The notes beneath the pieces are model-generated. The model saw nothing but the letters and a program-made list of their open reading frames with translations, was not told where the DNA came from and did no database searches. Shown here piece by piece: positions 1-8,748 of a DNA stretch of 45,016 nt. The stretch is from positions 1 through 45,016 of the forward strand of contig JAFDDR010000010.1 in assembly GCA_019310785.1 (NCBI GenBank). The letters run 5' to 3'. The first letter of the stretch is position 1; every line of letters begins with the position of its first letter. The position numbers and the translations under genes are program-made. The DNA is from Deltaproteobacteria bacterium. Its GTDB lineage: Bacteria > Desulfobacterota > DSM-4660 > Desulfatiglandales > Desulfatiglandaceae.

Positions 1-173
1 AATGAGTAAAGTTAAGTGGGTTAATATCGCCTTGCCTGATGATTACTTCACATCACTCGGGCTTGTGTTCCCCTGGACCTGAGTCTGCTCGATCAGCCGA
101 ACCGCCGTATACGGGGACCCGTACGTACGGTGGTGTGGGAGGGACGCCCTGTGAGGGGCGTTCCTATCCCGAT
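1..173 (+). mobile_element. 3' end of a group II intron (domains V and VI)
   Basis: The 34 nt at 101-134 fold as a group II intron domain V: outer arms ACCGCCGTA and TACGGTGGT pair with one G-U, then a bulge, then ACGG/CCGT closing a GGGA-type loop. Domain VI follows: GGGA (137-140) pairs with TCCC (167-170) and GGGACGCCC with GGGCGTTCC. The unpaired T165-A166 leaves A166 as the likely branch point, seven bases before the likely 3' splice site at T173 (end CCCGAT). Domain VI bulged A and this spacing are standard for the family. The 5' part of the intron lies outside the window. The next gene downstream, vapC, points toward the intron and ends 16 bases away. Confidence 0.85.
2..82 (+). CDS. 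C-terminal end of the group II intron reverse transcriptase/maturase (partial)
   Basis: Twenty-six sense codons are open from the window edge to a TGA at 80-82. They end with NIALPDDYFTSLGLVF, which resembles the extreme C-terminus of intron-encoded reverse transcriptases (a conserved 'ALPN-YF-SLGL'-type tail). The stop falls 18 bases before domain V, the normal place for the intron ORF to finish. The reverse transcriptase and maturase domains would lie to the left of the window. Only the tail is visible, so whether the protein is intact cannot be judged. Confidence 0.6.
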   Translation: MSKVKWVNIALPDDYFTSLGLVFPWT

Positions 174-189
174 ATGTGACGGTTAATGT

Positions 190-591
190 TTATGTAACCC
201 AATTCTCAACCTTTAAAGTTTTTATTCGTTTGAATTCTTTTTCATTGTTTGTAATCAATGTTAATTTTTCACTTAATGCATGAGCTGCAATCAGCAAGTC
301 AAGTGGCCCAATGACATTGCCTTGATTTTCAAGTTGGGAACGTATTTCACCATAATATTTTGCTGCACTCTGGCTATAGGGGATGATTTCAAAAGGAGCA
401 AGAAATTCTTCCAAACGCTTAAAATTTTGTTTTTGAAGGTTGCTTTTTGAAGCCCCGTAGTTGAGTTCAGAAACTGTAATAGTCGAAATACCGATTTGAC
501 CTACCTCTATATTTTTAAACCTATGAATCACTTCAGGAGGCTTTTTGTTTATAATATAAATACATATGTTGGTATCAATCAAAAAGTTCAT
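190..591 (-). CDS. vapC: VapC-type PIN-domain ribonuclease toxin
   Basis: This 133-residue protein has the full PIN nuclease acid set: D6 in FLIDTN, E42 in TVSELNYG, D98 in [12 protein letters not shown], followed by the LITNNEKEF segment near 112-119. VapC toxins are Mg-dependent RNases that cut tRNA or rRNA and are held inactive by a co-expressed antitoxin. The length matches the family. The start ATG lies inside the 3' end of the upstream antitoxin gene (17-base overlap), so translation is probably coupled. Its 3' end converges on the group II intron, which has not interrupted it. Target RNA cannot be inferred. Confidence 0.92.
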   Translation of the reverse strand: MNFLIDTNICIYIINKKPPEVIHRFKNIEVGQIGISTITVSELNYGASKSNLQKQNFKRLEEFLAPFEIIPYSQSAAKYYGEIRSQLENQGNVIGPLDLLIAAHALSEKLTLITNNEKEFKRIKTLKVENWVT

Positions 592-823
592 TTAATCCAA
601 TCCTTTCTTGCTGAGATTCAGGTTGGTTCCGATTCGCCATGAAAGGTTTATCATACTTTTTTAAATTCCGTTCCCAAACACCCCAAATGGTTTTATCCTT
701 AGGTATCAGGAGAATGCCTTCAGCAATTTTTTTTATATAGACTTCTTTTCCTTCAAATCGATAAGCCTTTGGCAACCGTAAGGCTTGACTCCTACCGTTA
801 AGGAATAATTTTGCAGTATCCAT
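575..823 (-). CDS. vapB: VapB-type antitoxin, AbrB/SpoVT-fold
   Basis: The product is 82 residues. Its N-terminal half, [19 protein letters not shown] followed by [19 protein letters not shown], is the swapped-hairpin AbrB/MazE DNA-binding fold typical of VapB antitoxins. The C-terminal tail would wrap the toxin. I chose the ATG at 823 because GGAGG lies seven bases upstream; an in-frame GTG at 835 would sit inside that ribosome site. The gene overlaps vapC by 17 bases, and an inverted repeat over the promoter suggests autoregulation by the VapBC complex, as in other pairs of this family. Confidence 0.88.
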   Translation of the reverse strand: MDTAKLFLNGRSQALRLPKAYRFEGKEVYIKKIAEGILLIPKDKTIWGVWERNLKKYDKPFMANRNQPESQQERIGLNELFD

Positions 824-848
824 GTTATCCTCCACAATTAAATGAACT

Positions 849-885
849 ATACTATTAAGTATATATCATGTTGCTGCTTTGTCAA
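849..885 (-). promoter_or_regulatory. vapBC promoter with overlapping palindromic operator
   Basis: On the minus strand TTGACA (880-885) is followed after 16 bases by TATACT (858-863). The palindrome ATACT-ATTA-AGTAT (849-862) overlaps the -10 and lies just upstream of vapB. This is where a VapB dimer would be expected to bind. Promoter and operator were identified by eye. Confidence 0.6.
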
Positions 886-1439
886 TGCTTAAATGAATTA
901 TGCATATATCGATGGGACACAGAACATAGAGTAGACGGAAAATTTGCCGATATGGACAGCTAAAAAGTTTCCGCCATATTTATATAAAATCAAGCCTTTA
1001 CCAGTTTAACAACCTCATATTGAAATTGAAAAATACGGAAAATGAAATATTTTTGAATTTATTTTGAAAACAAAGGCTTGTTACAATTAATAGTTAATAA
1101 AATCAAAATGTTACAATGGTTTCATCATGTTTAATTTTGAAATACTGTAACAGAAGGAATGTTTCCGTAGTATAATACGGAAAGTTTTAATGGTTGTGGT
1201 GTAACTAATTAAATTAATTAAAATTTATATTGCTCCGGTTTATACTAAAAGCCGGGATATACGGAAATAAAGTAGATACCCACGGACTAACGCCCGTGGC
1301 ACTTTAATAAGGTGAAAATCAATTATTTTATCACCCCCACCTAACCTCCCCCATCAAGGGAGAGGTGGGTTTACACCCGTGGTCCTAAGCATAATTTTAG
1401 ATAGATAAGTGGTTCCGTGACACCGGCCTCATTGGCTAA
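886..1439. other. AT-rich intergenic gap with several inverted repeats
   Basis: I see no intact gene here. Three items stand out: the palindrome TTTCCGTA-GTATAA-TACGGAAA at 1162-1183, with further CGGAAA-type half sites nearby (about 938, 1029 and 1261); a hairpin CCACGG...CCGTGG at 1280-1299; and a CCCCCACC-rich/AGGTGGG stretch at about 1334-1370. The last two look like common interspersed bacterial repeats. Confidence 0.5.
1162..1183. repeat. Perfect 8-bp inverted repeat around a TATAAT
   Basis: Arms TTTCCGTA and TACGGAAA are separated by GTATAA, and the centre contains TATAAT. It could be an operator over a -10 element, but no clear gene follows within 250 bases on either strand, so its role is unknown. 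Confidence 0.45.
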
Positions 1440-1613
1440 TTGGAGGGTCGTGGTGCCTTCAAAACCCTGTTCCACGAAAAGGTGGTGGGGCGGTTGAATG
1501 ATGTTCTGTTTCTTGTTCAAAATGCCCTCACGAGGTTTATGGGTCGGCACGAAATAACAGATGTCCTGAAACAGATACTACGTAAAACAGCTCGACTTTT
1601 TAGTAACTCTTAA
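1407..1613 (+). pseudogene. Decayed coding remnant, family not recognised
   Basis: From 1440 to a TAA at 1611-1613 there are 57 open codons with protein-like composition, including GAFKTLFHEKVVGRL and FMGRHEITDVLKQIL. The same frame continues upstream through KWFRDTGLIG but is interrupted by TAA at 1437-1439, with a TAG further up. I found no ribosome site or plausible start. The bias looks coding, so I read it as the 3' remnant of a gene with in-frame stops. I do not recognise the family. A 9-bp-stem hairpin follows immediately. Confidence 0.4.
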
Positions 1614-1642
1614 GACATTTAATCCTTAACGGTTTAAATGTC
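1614..1642. terminator. Hairpin directly after the decayed ORF
   Basis: GACATTTAA and TTAAATGTC form a 9-bp stem around a short loop, starting at the base after the TAA at 1613. There is no clean U tract, so terminator function is tentative. Confidence 0.35.
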
Positions 1643-1870
1643 AATCGACTTTTATCAAAATTGACCCATATTATCTCAATTTACACTTAATAAGAGTGAA
1701 CCTCTGAACCCGTGAACGGTTACTTTTATTTTTTTAACAGGATAGATAGGATTTGCATGATTATTCTGTCGAAAAATGGAAATTCTTAGGCATTATATCA
1801 AGCCAAATTCTATAAATAAATGCTTAATTGGCTATATTTTATATGAAAATTTTAGCCAAATAGCAAATAA

Positions 1871-2458
1871 TTGTTGACTAAATGGCTAAAAATATGCGGC
1901 TTTATTCAAAAATACACCCCCTTCAATCTCAAGGAAAACAGCCTTCTTGCCCGATATAGTATCAGCGACGCCTATCTTCAGTTTTATTTCAAATTTATAA
2001 AATCAATTGAGAGAGATATTGATGAAGGCAATTTTAACGGCAATCCTTCCCTTGCCTTAAACACGGATTCTCATCACAAATGGCTGGGATTCGCATTTGA
2101 AAGGATGTGTAGGAAAAACCAAAGATTGTTTGCTAAAATACTTGGATTTGAATCGGTAAGGTATAAGTCCGGCGCCTTTTTTAACCGCGGGACGGATATG
2201 GAAAAACCAGGCTATCAAATTGATCTGGTATACGATAGAGACGATAAAGTTTACACTGTATGCGAGATAAAATATCTGAAATCCAAAGTTACACCAAAAG
2301 TTATTGAAGAATTTGAAAAAAAACTGGTACTCTTCCCTAACCCCAAAAACAGCACTATTCACAAAGTCCTGATCACAACTGAAGGAGCGGATGATTCCTT
2401 GATTAATTATGGATATTTTGATCGAATTATTACCTTGAAAGATATTTTTGACGCGTGA
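1871..2458 (+). pseudogene. Truncated AAA-family ATPase, C-terminal DUF234 region only
   Basis: The 195 residues match the C-terminal half of the 'ATP-binding protein/DUF234' family: a wing-like GFIQKYTPFN segment, then ENSLLARYSISDAYLQFYFKFI, HKWLGFAFERMCRKN, and a PD-(D/E)XK-like core with YQIDLVYDR and YTVCEIKYLK. Full-length relatives are about 450 residues and begin with a P-loop ATPase domain. That domain is absent here, and upstream sequence is AT-rich with stops in all frames. The nominal TTG start has no ribosome site. I infer a 5'-truncated, non-functional gene. A short inverted repeat (TTGGCTA...TAGCCAA, 1828-1859) lies just upstream. Confidence 0.7.
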
Positions 2459-2592
2459 AGAGAATAAACCTGCTTCTTTCGCTATCTTCTCTCCTCTTTT
2501 TACTGCGTAGCTCACCGCCGAAAGCGTCATGTCATGTCTTTTTGACAAACCCTTTCTTATAGCAATGAAGCGCCTGTCCCCTATTCAACCGT

Positions 2593-3219
2593 TTATAAAC
2601 CATTCTGTATCTTCTTCTCTTTTGCCTCAAAACAGGGAATGCACAGGGTTTGACCGAGAAATCGTCTCATTCGCGATTCCATGGTCTGCTCCCCACAGGC
2701 ATCACATACAAAACCTTCAAGGATCTGTGCCTTTCGGGGAACAGGGCCTTTAGCAGGCATGATTTTAAACAACTCGTTCAGATCCATTTCCATAATTTTC
2801 CCGACTCTTTCGGCGGTGGCATCCCTTAGCCTTTCTTTCTCATCCCCTGTAAGATCCCGGCTCATCATCTTCTTACGTAAAACAATGAATTCATCATCCT
2901 GCCTGCCAAATGCCCCGGGTTTGGCAACTATGCGAATGGCCTTGTTATCGGAACGGCGATAAAAGCTGAAGGCAAGTTTACCGTAATCCAGGTGGACCAG
3001 ATTGCCTTTTCCGTATGTGCATGAAAGAAGGAACTGAATGGCGTCAACCGCGCAGTTGTCGTTTTCCACAACGGCCACAACCTCTTCATCAGAAGATGGG
3101 CCTACTTCCCGAAGGGCCACCTCGGACGCCCTGATGCCAATGGCTAAGCCCGGGCATGAATGACCATGAAAATCGATTGTCTTTTGAATAAGTTCCTGGC
3201 TGATCTGTGTCTCATCCAT
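2593..3219 (-). CDS. FmdE-family protein with C-terminal zinc ribbon
   Basis: This 208-residue protein has the FmdE hallmark HGHSCPG at residues 18-24, followed by conserved GIRASEVAL and DNCAVDAIQ segments. It ends with two CxxC pairs (CDAC and CIPC), forming a zinc-ribbon tail. FmdE was named from the molybdenum formylmethanofuran dehydrogenase operon, but bacterial members lack that enzyme and are thought to handle metals. The ATG at 3219 is chosen because GGGAG lies six bases upstream; in-frame codons further up have no such site. It is the last gene of the ABC importer operon, 63 bases after the ATPase gene. That supports a link to the imported ligand, possibly a metal or metal complex. 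Confidence 0.85.
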   Translation of the reverse strand: MDETQISQELIQKTIDFHGHSCPGLAIGIRASEVALREVGPSSDEEVVAVVENDNCAVDAIQFLLSCTYGKGNLVHLDYGKLAFSFYRRSDNKAIRIVAKPGAFGRQDDEFIVLRKKMMSRDLTGDEKERLRDATAERVGKIMEMDLNELFKIMPAKGPVPRKAQILEGFVCDACGEQTMESRMRRFLGQTLCIPCFEAKEKKIQNGL

Positions 3220-3282
3220 ATTTAACTCCCTTTTGTAAGTCCGCAATCAAAAATCCAAAATCTAAAATACTATAGAGTTATA

Positions 3283-5226
3283 TCAACCTGCGGTCAAAGG
3301 GAAATGGCAGGCAACACGCCTGTAAGCCTTTTCATTAAGGAGAGGGGCTTTCTTATAGCAAAGCTCCCGGGCCAGTGTACATCGCGTGGCAAATGAACAG
3401 GCATCAGGCCCTGTCTTATCCGTCTTATGCCGGACAGGTTCGCGGGACTTGCCGCAAACGCTGTCGATCAACAGCCGGGCATAAGGATGAAGGGGCTCTG
3501 ACAGTACTAAATTCGCAGGCCCCACTTCCACCAGGCGACCAGCTAACAACACGCCGATCCGGTCGCTTACCTTTCGGGCCAGGCCGATATCATGAGTGAC
3601 AAAAAGCATGGACAGTCCGCGTTCGATCTGGATACTGAGGAGGAGCTTTAACACCTTGGCCTGAACGCTCGGGTCAAGAGAGCTTGTGGGTTCGTCGGCA
3701 ATCAAAATGGAGGGGTTCAAAACAAGTGCCCGTGCAACACAGACCCTCTGGATAGCACCCATATTGAGTTCATGCGGATATCTACCTAAAAAGGCAGGAT
3801 CCGTGGAAAGGTGGACGTCACCTAAAACTTTTTTTACAAGCTCAAGAATCTCGGACTTACTGCCGGTCAAGCCATGTATCTTTAACGGCTCGGCCACCGT
3901 GTCAAACACCGAAAAGCGGTGGCTGACCGATTCGGCAGGGTTCTGATAGATCACGCCGATGCGCCGGGATAGAGATCTATAATCCCGTTCCATCCACTCA
4001 TCCATATCTATACCGTCAAAGATTCTTTTCCCGCTTTCCGGTTTAAGTACACCGGCGGCAATCATGGCTAAAGTAGTCTTACCTGATCCGGTCTCACCAA
4101 CAAGGGAGAAGACTTCTCCGCATTTGATGGTGAAATCAACAGGATCAAGGGCAAAGGTTTTCCCGTATTTTTTATTTACGTCCTTGAGTTCTAAAAGATT
4201 TGCAATCCCGTGTCGAAGGCAGCGGACCGTATGGTCGCCGATCACTTCCAGGCCAACGCGTTCTGTTAGACACCTTTCAACGGCCTGGGTGCACCGGTTT
4301 TGAAAGAGACATCCCGTAGGTGGTGCATGGCCATCTTTGTGGCTTGATTGCGGAACCTGAATATGGGCATGGAGGTAAGCATCTTCATCATGGTGTCCAT
4401 GCTGGTGCACAAGGCGGTAGAAGGCATCCCCCTTAATGCCACCCAGATCCCGGGCAGTATCCATGGCAGGATAGGAGCGGCCCAAGGCCATGGTGTAAGG
4501 ATGCAGGGGACGAGCCAGCAGATCTATCGCCGGCAGTGCCTCCATAATTTGGCCCAAATAGAGCATGGCAATGGTATCGGAATTGCGCATAGCGAACTCC
4601 AGGTCATGGGTAATCAGGAGAACGGATTTATTTCCGGACCTGGCCGCCTGAATTACGTCCGATACAACTGTCCGGGACAGTGCATCTAAGGCGGAGGTTG
4701 GCTCATCAAGGATAATGATTTCCGGGTCTAAGATGAGGGCCATTACCAGCAAGACACGCTGGATCTGCCCGCCGCTCAACTGGTGGGGATAGCGATCGTG
4801 ATACTCCTTTTCAACTCCCATTTGCTCGAGAGCCTCACTTGACATGGCCATTGCCCCTGCCCTGTTTAAATGCCCGCGTTGAATCAACGGCTCTGCGACC
4901 TGGTCCACAACCCGATAAACCGGATTCATGTTGACTGCTCCGTTTTGAAAGACCATTGAGATTCGTTTCCAGCGTATCTCATTCAGATCGGATTCTTCGA
5001 GATGATCAATCCTATTCCCGTTAAGAATAATCTCCCCTTCTCTTTCGGCATTTGAAGGCAGCAAGCCCATACAGGCGTTCCCGAAAGTTGTTTTGCCTGA
5101 ACCGGACTCTCCCACTAAGGCCAGACAGGTCCCGGGCGCGAGCGTAAGACTCACCTCTTCGAGGGCCTGGATGCTGTGGGAACCGTCCCTGTAGATTACA
5201 CTCAAATTTTTTATTTCTAAGCTCAT
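3283..5226 (-). CDS. Fused double ATPase of a peptide/nickel-type ABC importer
   Basis: The 647 residues contain two complete OppD/OppF-type ATPase halves in one chain. Half 1 has Walker A GESGSGKTT (39-47), signature LSGGQ (150-154) and Walker B IIILDEPTSALD. Half 2 has GETGSGKTT (377-385), a degenerate signature LNMGA (487-491) and LIADEPTSSLD. Each half ends in an oligopeptide-type C-terminal region (PLHPY, then Cys-containing CLFQNRC and CSFATRC). Residues 274-300 of the linker contain eight histidines. It is cytoplasmic and would drive import through the two upstream permeases. The fusion replaces the usual separate DppD and DppF. The His-rich stretch hints at metal, but the substrate is not proven. 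Confidence 0.93.
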   Translation of the reverse strand: MSLEIKNLSVIYRDGSHSIQALEEVSLTLAPGTCLALVGESGSGKTTFGNACMGLLPSNAEREGEIILNGNRIDHLEESDLNEIRWKRISMVFQNGAVNMNPVYRVVDQVAEPLIQRGHLNRAGAMAMSSEALEQMGVEKEYHDRYPHQLSGGQIQRVLLVMALILDPEIIILDEPTSALDALSRTVVSDVIQAARSGNKSVLLITHDLEFAMRNSDTIAMLYLGQIMEALPAIDLLARPLHPYTMALGRSYPAMDTARDLGGIKGDAFYRLVHQHGHHDEDAYLHAHIQVPQSSHKDGHAPPTGCLFQNRCTQAVERCLTERVGLEVIGDHTVRCLRHGIANLLELKDVNKKYGKTFALDPVDFTIKCGEVFSLVGETGSGKTTLAMIAAGVLKPESGKRIFDGIDMDEWMERDYRSLSRRIGVIYQNPAESVSHRFSVFDTVAEPLKIHGLTGSKSEILELVKKVLGDVHLSTDPAFLGRYPHELNMGAIQRVCVARALVLNPSILIADEPTSSLDPSVQAKVLKLLLSIQIERGLSMLFVTHDIGLARKVSDRIGVLLAGRLVEVGPANLVLSEPLHPYARLLIDSVCGKSREPVRHKTDKTGPDACSFATRCTLARELCYKKAPLLNEKAYRRVACHFPLTAG

Positions 5227-5319
5227 AATTCCATTAATGCTTACCCGGACAAGCAGGCCTCCGGCTCATAGCCTACGACTCGGAGAGAATCAAAGAAAAT
5301 CGAGAGGATTGAATATTGA

Positions 5320-6171
5320 TTATGAACCTAACGCCTCTTTGAGGCGCGGATCAAGCACCTTCTCTAAGCTGATAGCCAGGAATGTTACGGTCATAATCAA
5401 TAAAGACAAACAGACAATCGGTGGCATAAGCCAGTTCCACCAGATGTCCATGTAGTAATACTTTACAGCATAAGCAATCATCATACCCAGGGACTTGCGG
5501 GCGGGGTCGAACAGTCCTAAGAAGGCCAGGGAAGCCTCCATGAACATGGCCATTCTTGCCTTTGCAGCAAAACCTATTAGATAAAGGGGAAACAATTCAG
5601 GCATAAGATGTCTGCGGATGATGTACCAGTTGCCGGCCCCGATTTGTGCGGCGGCCTTTACGTGGAGGCTCTCTTTCATAGTAAGGGTCTGCGCGCGTAT
5701 GGCCTTGCTGATGGTAGGCCACATCATACCGGACAGGATCAAGGCCAGGACCCACGGGGACGGCCGGAAAAGGGCGGCTGTGAGAATAAGGATCATGACA
5801 GCGGGGATAGCCAGCAAAATATCTGCAATACGCATAAGAATCATATCAACAAGGCCGCCCATCCATCCTGCAGTCACGCCGACGATGGCCCCGATCAACA
5901 ACGCGATCAGGCCGCACACTAAACCGAAGGCGGCCGTATTTCGGACTGCGTAGAGGAGTTCTGAGAAGATATCCTGGCCTCCGTCGTTAGTGCCCAGGAT
6001 ATGGGTGGCCGAGGGCTGTGAGATCGGCACAAACGACATATCCCAGGGATCAAACGGGACAAGCGGCGGACCTAAAATGATTGCTATGGCAAATAATAAA
6101 GCAAGGACAATGCCCGTAATAAACCATGTGTCCCTGAATATTCTCTGATGAAAATCAATGCGCATGTTCAA
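5320..6171 (-). CDS. ABC importer permease, DppC/OppC type
   Basis: This 283-residue inner-membrane permease has an N-terminal membrane segment and the DppC-family ILGTNDGGQDIFSELLYAVRN signature followed by about five further hydrophobic segments. The ATPase-docking loop is around KAAAQIGAGNWYIIRRHLMPE. The protein ends VLDPRLKEALGS, a typical DppC tail. It overlaps the upstream permease gene by 17 bases, so the two are probably translated together. It would pair with that DppB-like protein and the fused ATPase. Confidence 0.92.
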   Translation of the reverse strand: MNMRIDFHQRIFRDTWFITGIVLALLFAIAIILGPPLVPFDPWDMSFVPISQPSATHILGTNDGGQDIFSELLYAVRNTAAFGLVCGLIALLIGAIVGVTAGWMGGLVDMILMRIADILLAIPAVMILILTAALFRPSPWVLALILSGMMWPTISKAIRAQTLTMKESLHVKAAAQIGAGNWYIIRRHLMPELFPLYLIGFAAKARMAMFMEASLAFLGLFDPARKSLGMMIAYAVKYYYMDIWWNWLMPPIVCLSLLIMTVTFLAISLEKVLDPRLKEALGS

Positions 6172-7138
6172 TCCTGGGATCGATGATTCGATAAATGAAT
6201 TCCAGGCCTAAAATAATAGCCAATACTATCAGGGAGGAGATCAGAACCACAGCCTGGATAACGGGCAGGTCCCTGGCCTGGATGGCGTTAAATAGAAGCG
6301 TACCCAACCCGGGATAGGAATAAATCCTCTCCACTACCAAAGCCCCGGTTATCATAAATGCAAAGCGCAGCCCGAAGCGTGTCATTAGCGGCAGCAGGGC
6401 GTTCCTGGCTGCATGGGCGTATCTGATCCGCCTGGGCGGCAGGCCCTTGGCCTTTGCCGTGGTTATAAAAGGCGCCTTTATGACCATTATCATGCTGTTT
6501 CGGGTCATCAGGAAATTGCCCGGAAAATAGGACAGGATCAAAGTAGTCAGGGGTAAGGCTAAATGGTGGCTTATAGTGGCCAGCCGGGCCAAGAGGGATA
6601 CCTCGGCATAGGCCGTCTCAGCACCGGCTGCCGGAAACCACTGTAAATTGAGTGCGAACACCACTAAGAGGATTATACCCGTGCTGATTTCGGGGATACC
6701 CTCCAGGACGGTCATACCTCCTACCATACCTTTCTCCAACCGGCTGTCCCGCCTCCATGCGGCCTCCGCTCCGGTCACAAACCCGATGAATATTGAGAGA
6801 ACATTAGCCGTGCCTAACAAAAGCAGGGTCCAGGGTAAGGCGCCGAAAAAAAGCTCTGACACCGGGGTCAAAAAGGCATAGGAATACCCCCAGTCCAGTC
6901 TCACAAGCTTGAGAAGATAACGGCCAAATCCCGGCTCTTCAGTATAATAGGCCCTGAGTTCCGCTTCCTGTTCAGCAGTAAGCGTCACGTGGGAACTGGA
7001 GTACATGGCGGTCACAAAATCACCCGGAAGGAGGCGGGGAAGCGAGTAGCTCAAATAGATCATTGCCAGGGCGGCCAGGCTAAAAGTAATAATTGTGCCG
7101 ATCCGCCCTGGCGTTGAATGCTTTGGGTACGAAACCAT
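6155..7138 (-). CDS. ABC importer permease, DppB/OppB type
   Basis: The 327-residue protein has an N-terminal membrane helix followed by LPRLLPGDF, the DppB-family start, about six hydrophobic segments, the docking loop TTAKAKGLPPRRIRYAHAARN, and the conserved VVERIYSYPGLGTLLFNAI motif near the C-terminus. It starts 11 bases after the binding-protein gene and overlaps the next permease gene. No strong ribosome site precedes the ATG, so coupling to the upstream gene is likely. The family transports di-/oligopeptides, nickel or metallophore complexes, and sequence alone does not decide which. Confidence 0.92.
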   Translation of the reverse strand: MVSYPKHSTPGRIGTIITFSLAALAMIYLSYSLPRLLPGDFVTAMYSSSHVTLTAEQEAELRAYYTEEPGFGRYLLKLVRLDWGYSYAFLTPVSELFFGALPWTLLLLGTANVLSIFIGFVTGAEAAWRRDSRLEKGMVGGMTVLEGIPEISTGIILLVVFALNLQWFPAAGAETAYAEVSLLARLATISHHLALPLTTLILSYFPGNFLMTRNSMIMVIKAPFITTAKAKGLPPRRIRYAHAARNALLPLMTRFGLRFAFMITGALVVERIYSYPGLGTLLFNAIQARDLPVIQAVVLISSLIVLAIILGLEFIYRIIDPRIEHAH

Positions 7139-7149
7139 ATTGATGGGTA

Positions 7150-8748
7150 CTACTTAATCAAAGACATCTTGTTCTGTGCAATGGGAATTCCGAGAGAGAT
7201 TCCGCCCACAGTATAGTACCACCTGATGCCCTTTTTGGGATTGTAGGCAGCCATGGACGCAGGGTAGTATAGTGAAATGGCCGGGAGCTCATCCGCATAG
7301 ATCTCCTGGATCTTACAGACAATGCCTTTTCGCCTGGGAATATCCATCTCTGCGATCTGTGCTTTGAGCAGCTTGAGCAATTTCTTGTTGGCCCCAAATC
7401 TCGCTGAATTAACCGAACCGGTAACCTTGGGCATAATCATCCTGTTGAGGATCCTGGCGTCGCCTAACAGACCGCCATGACCGGATATGGCCAGATCAAA
7501 ATCCCACTTTTTCACCCGTCCGTCCGTGGTGGCCTGTTCCATATTTACCAGGTCAACACGGATGCCCACGGCCTCTAATTGTCGCTTGATCACCTCACCA
7601 TCCCGGTCGGCAACGGATTCACCGGCCACGGTTATGTTTGAAGCCAAGATCTCGATTTTTAGCGGCTGGCCGTCCCTTGTATAGAAACCATCAGGTCCCT
7701 TGACATACCCTATTGACTCCAGGATCCGGCGTGCCTTAGCCGGATCAGTCACGTATGTCGGGGTATTGGGGTTGTAGAACTCATGATCCGGTGATAGCAG
7801 ACCAAATGAGGCCGGTGAGCCAAAGCCACGGTGGGCCTTGTCAATGATCTCCTGCTGGTTGATTGCGTGGGCCAGGGCCTTACGGAAGCGTTTGTCGTTA
7901 AAGGGTGGTTTTTTGTGGTTGATCATAAGCTTCTTATTCCACCCCCGGGCATTCACCAATATGACCATCCCCTTTTTCTTTAGAGATTTTGCCATGTCAG
8001 GCTTGATATTGGCCAGATCGGCCTTACCGGTAGACAGAATCATAAGCGGCTTGCCCGCCTTGATGTAAATTAAGCGATCCGCCCTGGGCCGGCCCTGGTA
8101 GTAATCCGCAAAAGCCTCGTATAGATAGGTCCCTTTGGCCTTATTAAAGTCTATGAACTTATATGGACCGGAACCGATAAATGCCCTGGGATCATTATAT
8201 TTCTTAGGGTCGGTTACGTTCTTCCAGATGTGCTTGGGAAGAATGGGCATGACGCCGCCTATATAGGCCAGAAAGGGAGCGTAAGGCCTGGTCAACTTGA
8301 TCACTACCTTTCCTTTTCCCATGGCCTCTGCTCCGGCCACGTCGCCCATGGGTACCCAGCGATAGGGATGTTTTTTGAAGTAATCAATGGTAAAGACCAC
8401 ATCTGCCGAGCTGAAGGGCCTGCCGTCGTGCCACTTGACGCCTTCCTGAAGCTCAAAAGTAAAGCTCAGGGATTTGGGGTCATAGGTCCATTTCCTGGCT
8501 AAGGCCGGGATGTATCCCTTATCATTTTTCCAGACCAGGGTGTCAAAGACCCAGCTCATTCGGACATAACCCGGACCCCTGGGATAGTGTCGATACGGAT
8601 TGGGATAACCCCAGTCGCCCTTGCTGTTCGCGATACGGATCTCTTTAACCTGTGCAAAAACCGTTGGACCGACTGATCCCAAAATGCCAAGCACAAACAC
8701 CACTAACAGAAACAATTTGCACACAAATCCTGTCATTTGTTTTTTCAT
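7150..8748 (-). CDS. Periplasmic solute-binding protein, DppA/NikA (SBP_bac_5) family
   Basis: The 532-residue product starts with a signal peptide (MKKQMTGFVCKLFLLVVFVLGI, likely cleavage after VFA at about residue 32). It has the family landmarks TFELQEGVKWHDGRPFSSAD, KPPFNDKRFRKALAHAINQ and a C-terminal LPAISLYYP segment. I use the ATG at 8748 because GGAGGAG lies just upstream; an in-frame codon at 8778 would only add a non-signal extension. It captures the ligand in the periplasm and delivers it to the permeases downstream. It is the first gene of the five-gene operon. The ligand is unknown; the FmdE gene and the His-rich ATPase favour a metal or metal chelate over peptides. Confidence 0.92.
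   Translation of the reverse strand: MKKQMTGFVCKLFLLVVFVLGILGSVGPTVFAQVKEIRIANSKGDWGYPNPYRHYPRGPGYVRMSWVFDTLVWKNDKGYIPALARKWTYDPKSLSFTFELQEGVKWHDGRPFSSADVVFTIDYFKKHPYRWVPMGDVAGAEAMGKGKVVIKLTRPYAPFLAYIGGVMPILPKHIWKNVTDPKKYNDPRAFIGSGPYKFIDFNKAKGTYLYEAFADYYQGRPRADRLIYIKAGKPLMILSTGKADLANIKPDMAKSLKKKGMVILVNARGWNKKLMINHKKPPFNDKRFRKALAHAINQQEIIDKAHRGFGSPASFGLLSPDHEFYNPNTPTYVTDPAKARRILESIGYVKGPDGFYTRDGQPLKIEILASNITVAGESVADRDGEVIKRQLEAVGIRVDLVNMEQATTDGRVKKWDFDLAISGHGGLLGDARILNRMIMPKVTGSVNSARFGANKKLLKLLKAQIAEMDIPRRKGIVCKIQEIYADELPAISLYYPASMAAYNPKKGIRWYYTVGGISLGIPIAQNKMSLIK

Noticed and set aside
1828-1887. TTGGCTA/TAGCCAA sites as an operator for the truncated ATPase gene
   Set aside because: The arms match, but the downstream gene is broken and the region is AT-rich, so significance is too weak to list.
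2057-2548. Reading frame of 163 residues opposite the truncated ATPase gene
   Set aside because: Antisense shadow; the plus-strand frame has clear DUF234 similarity.
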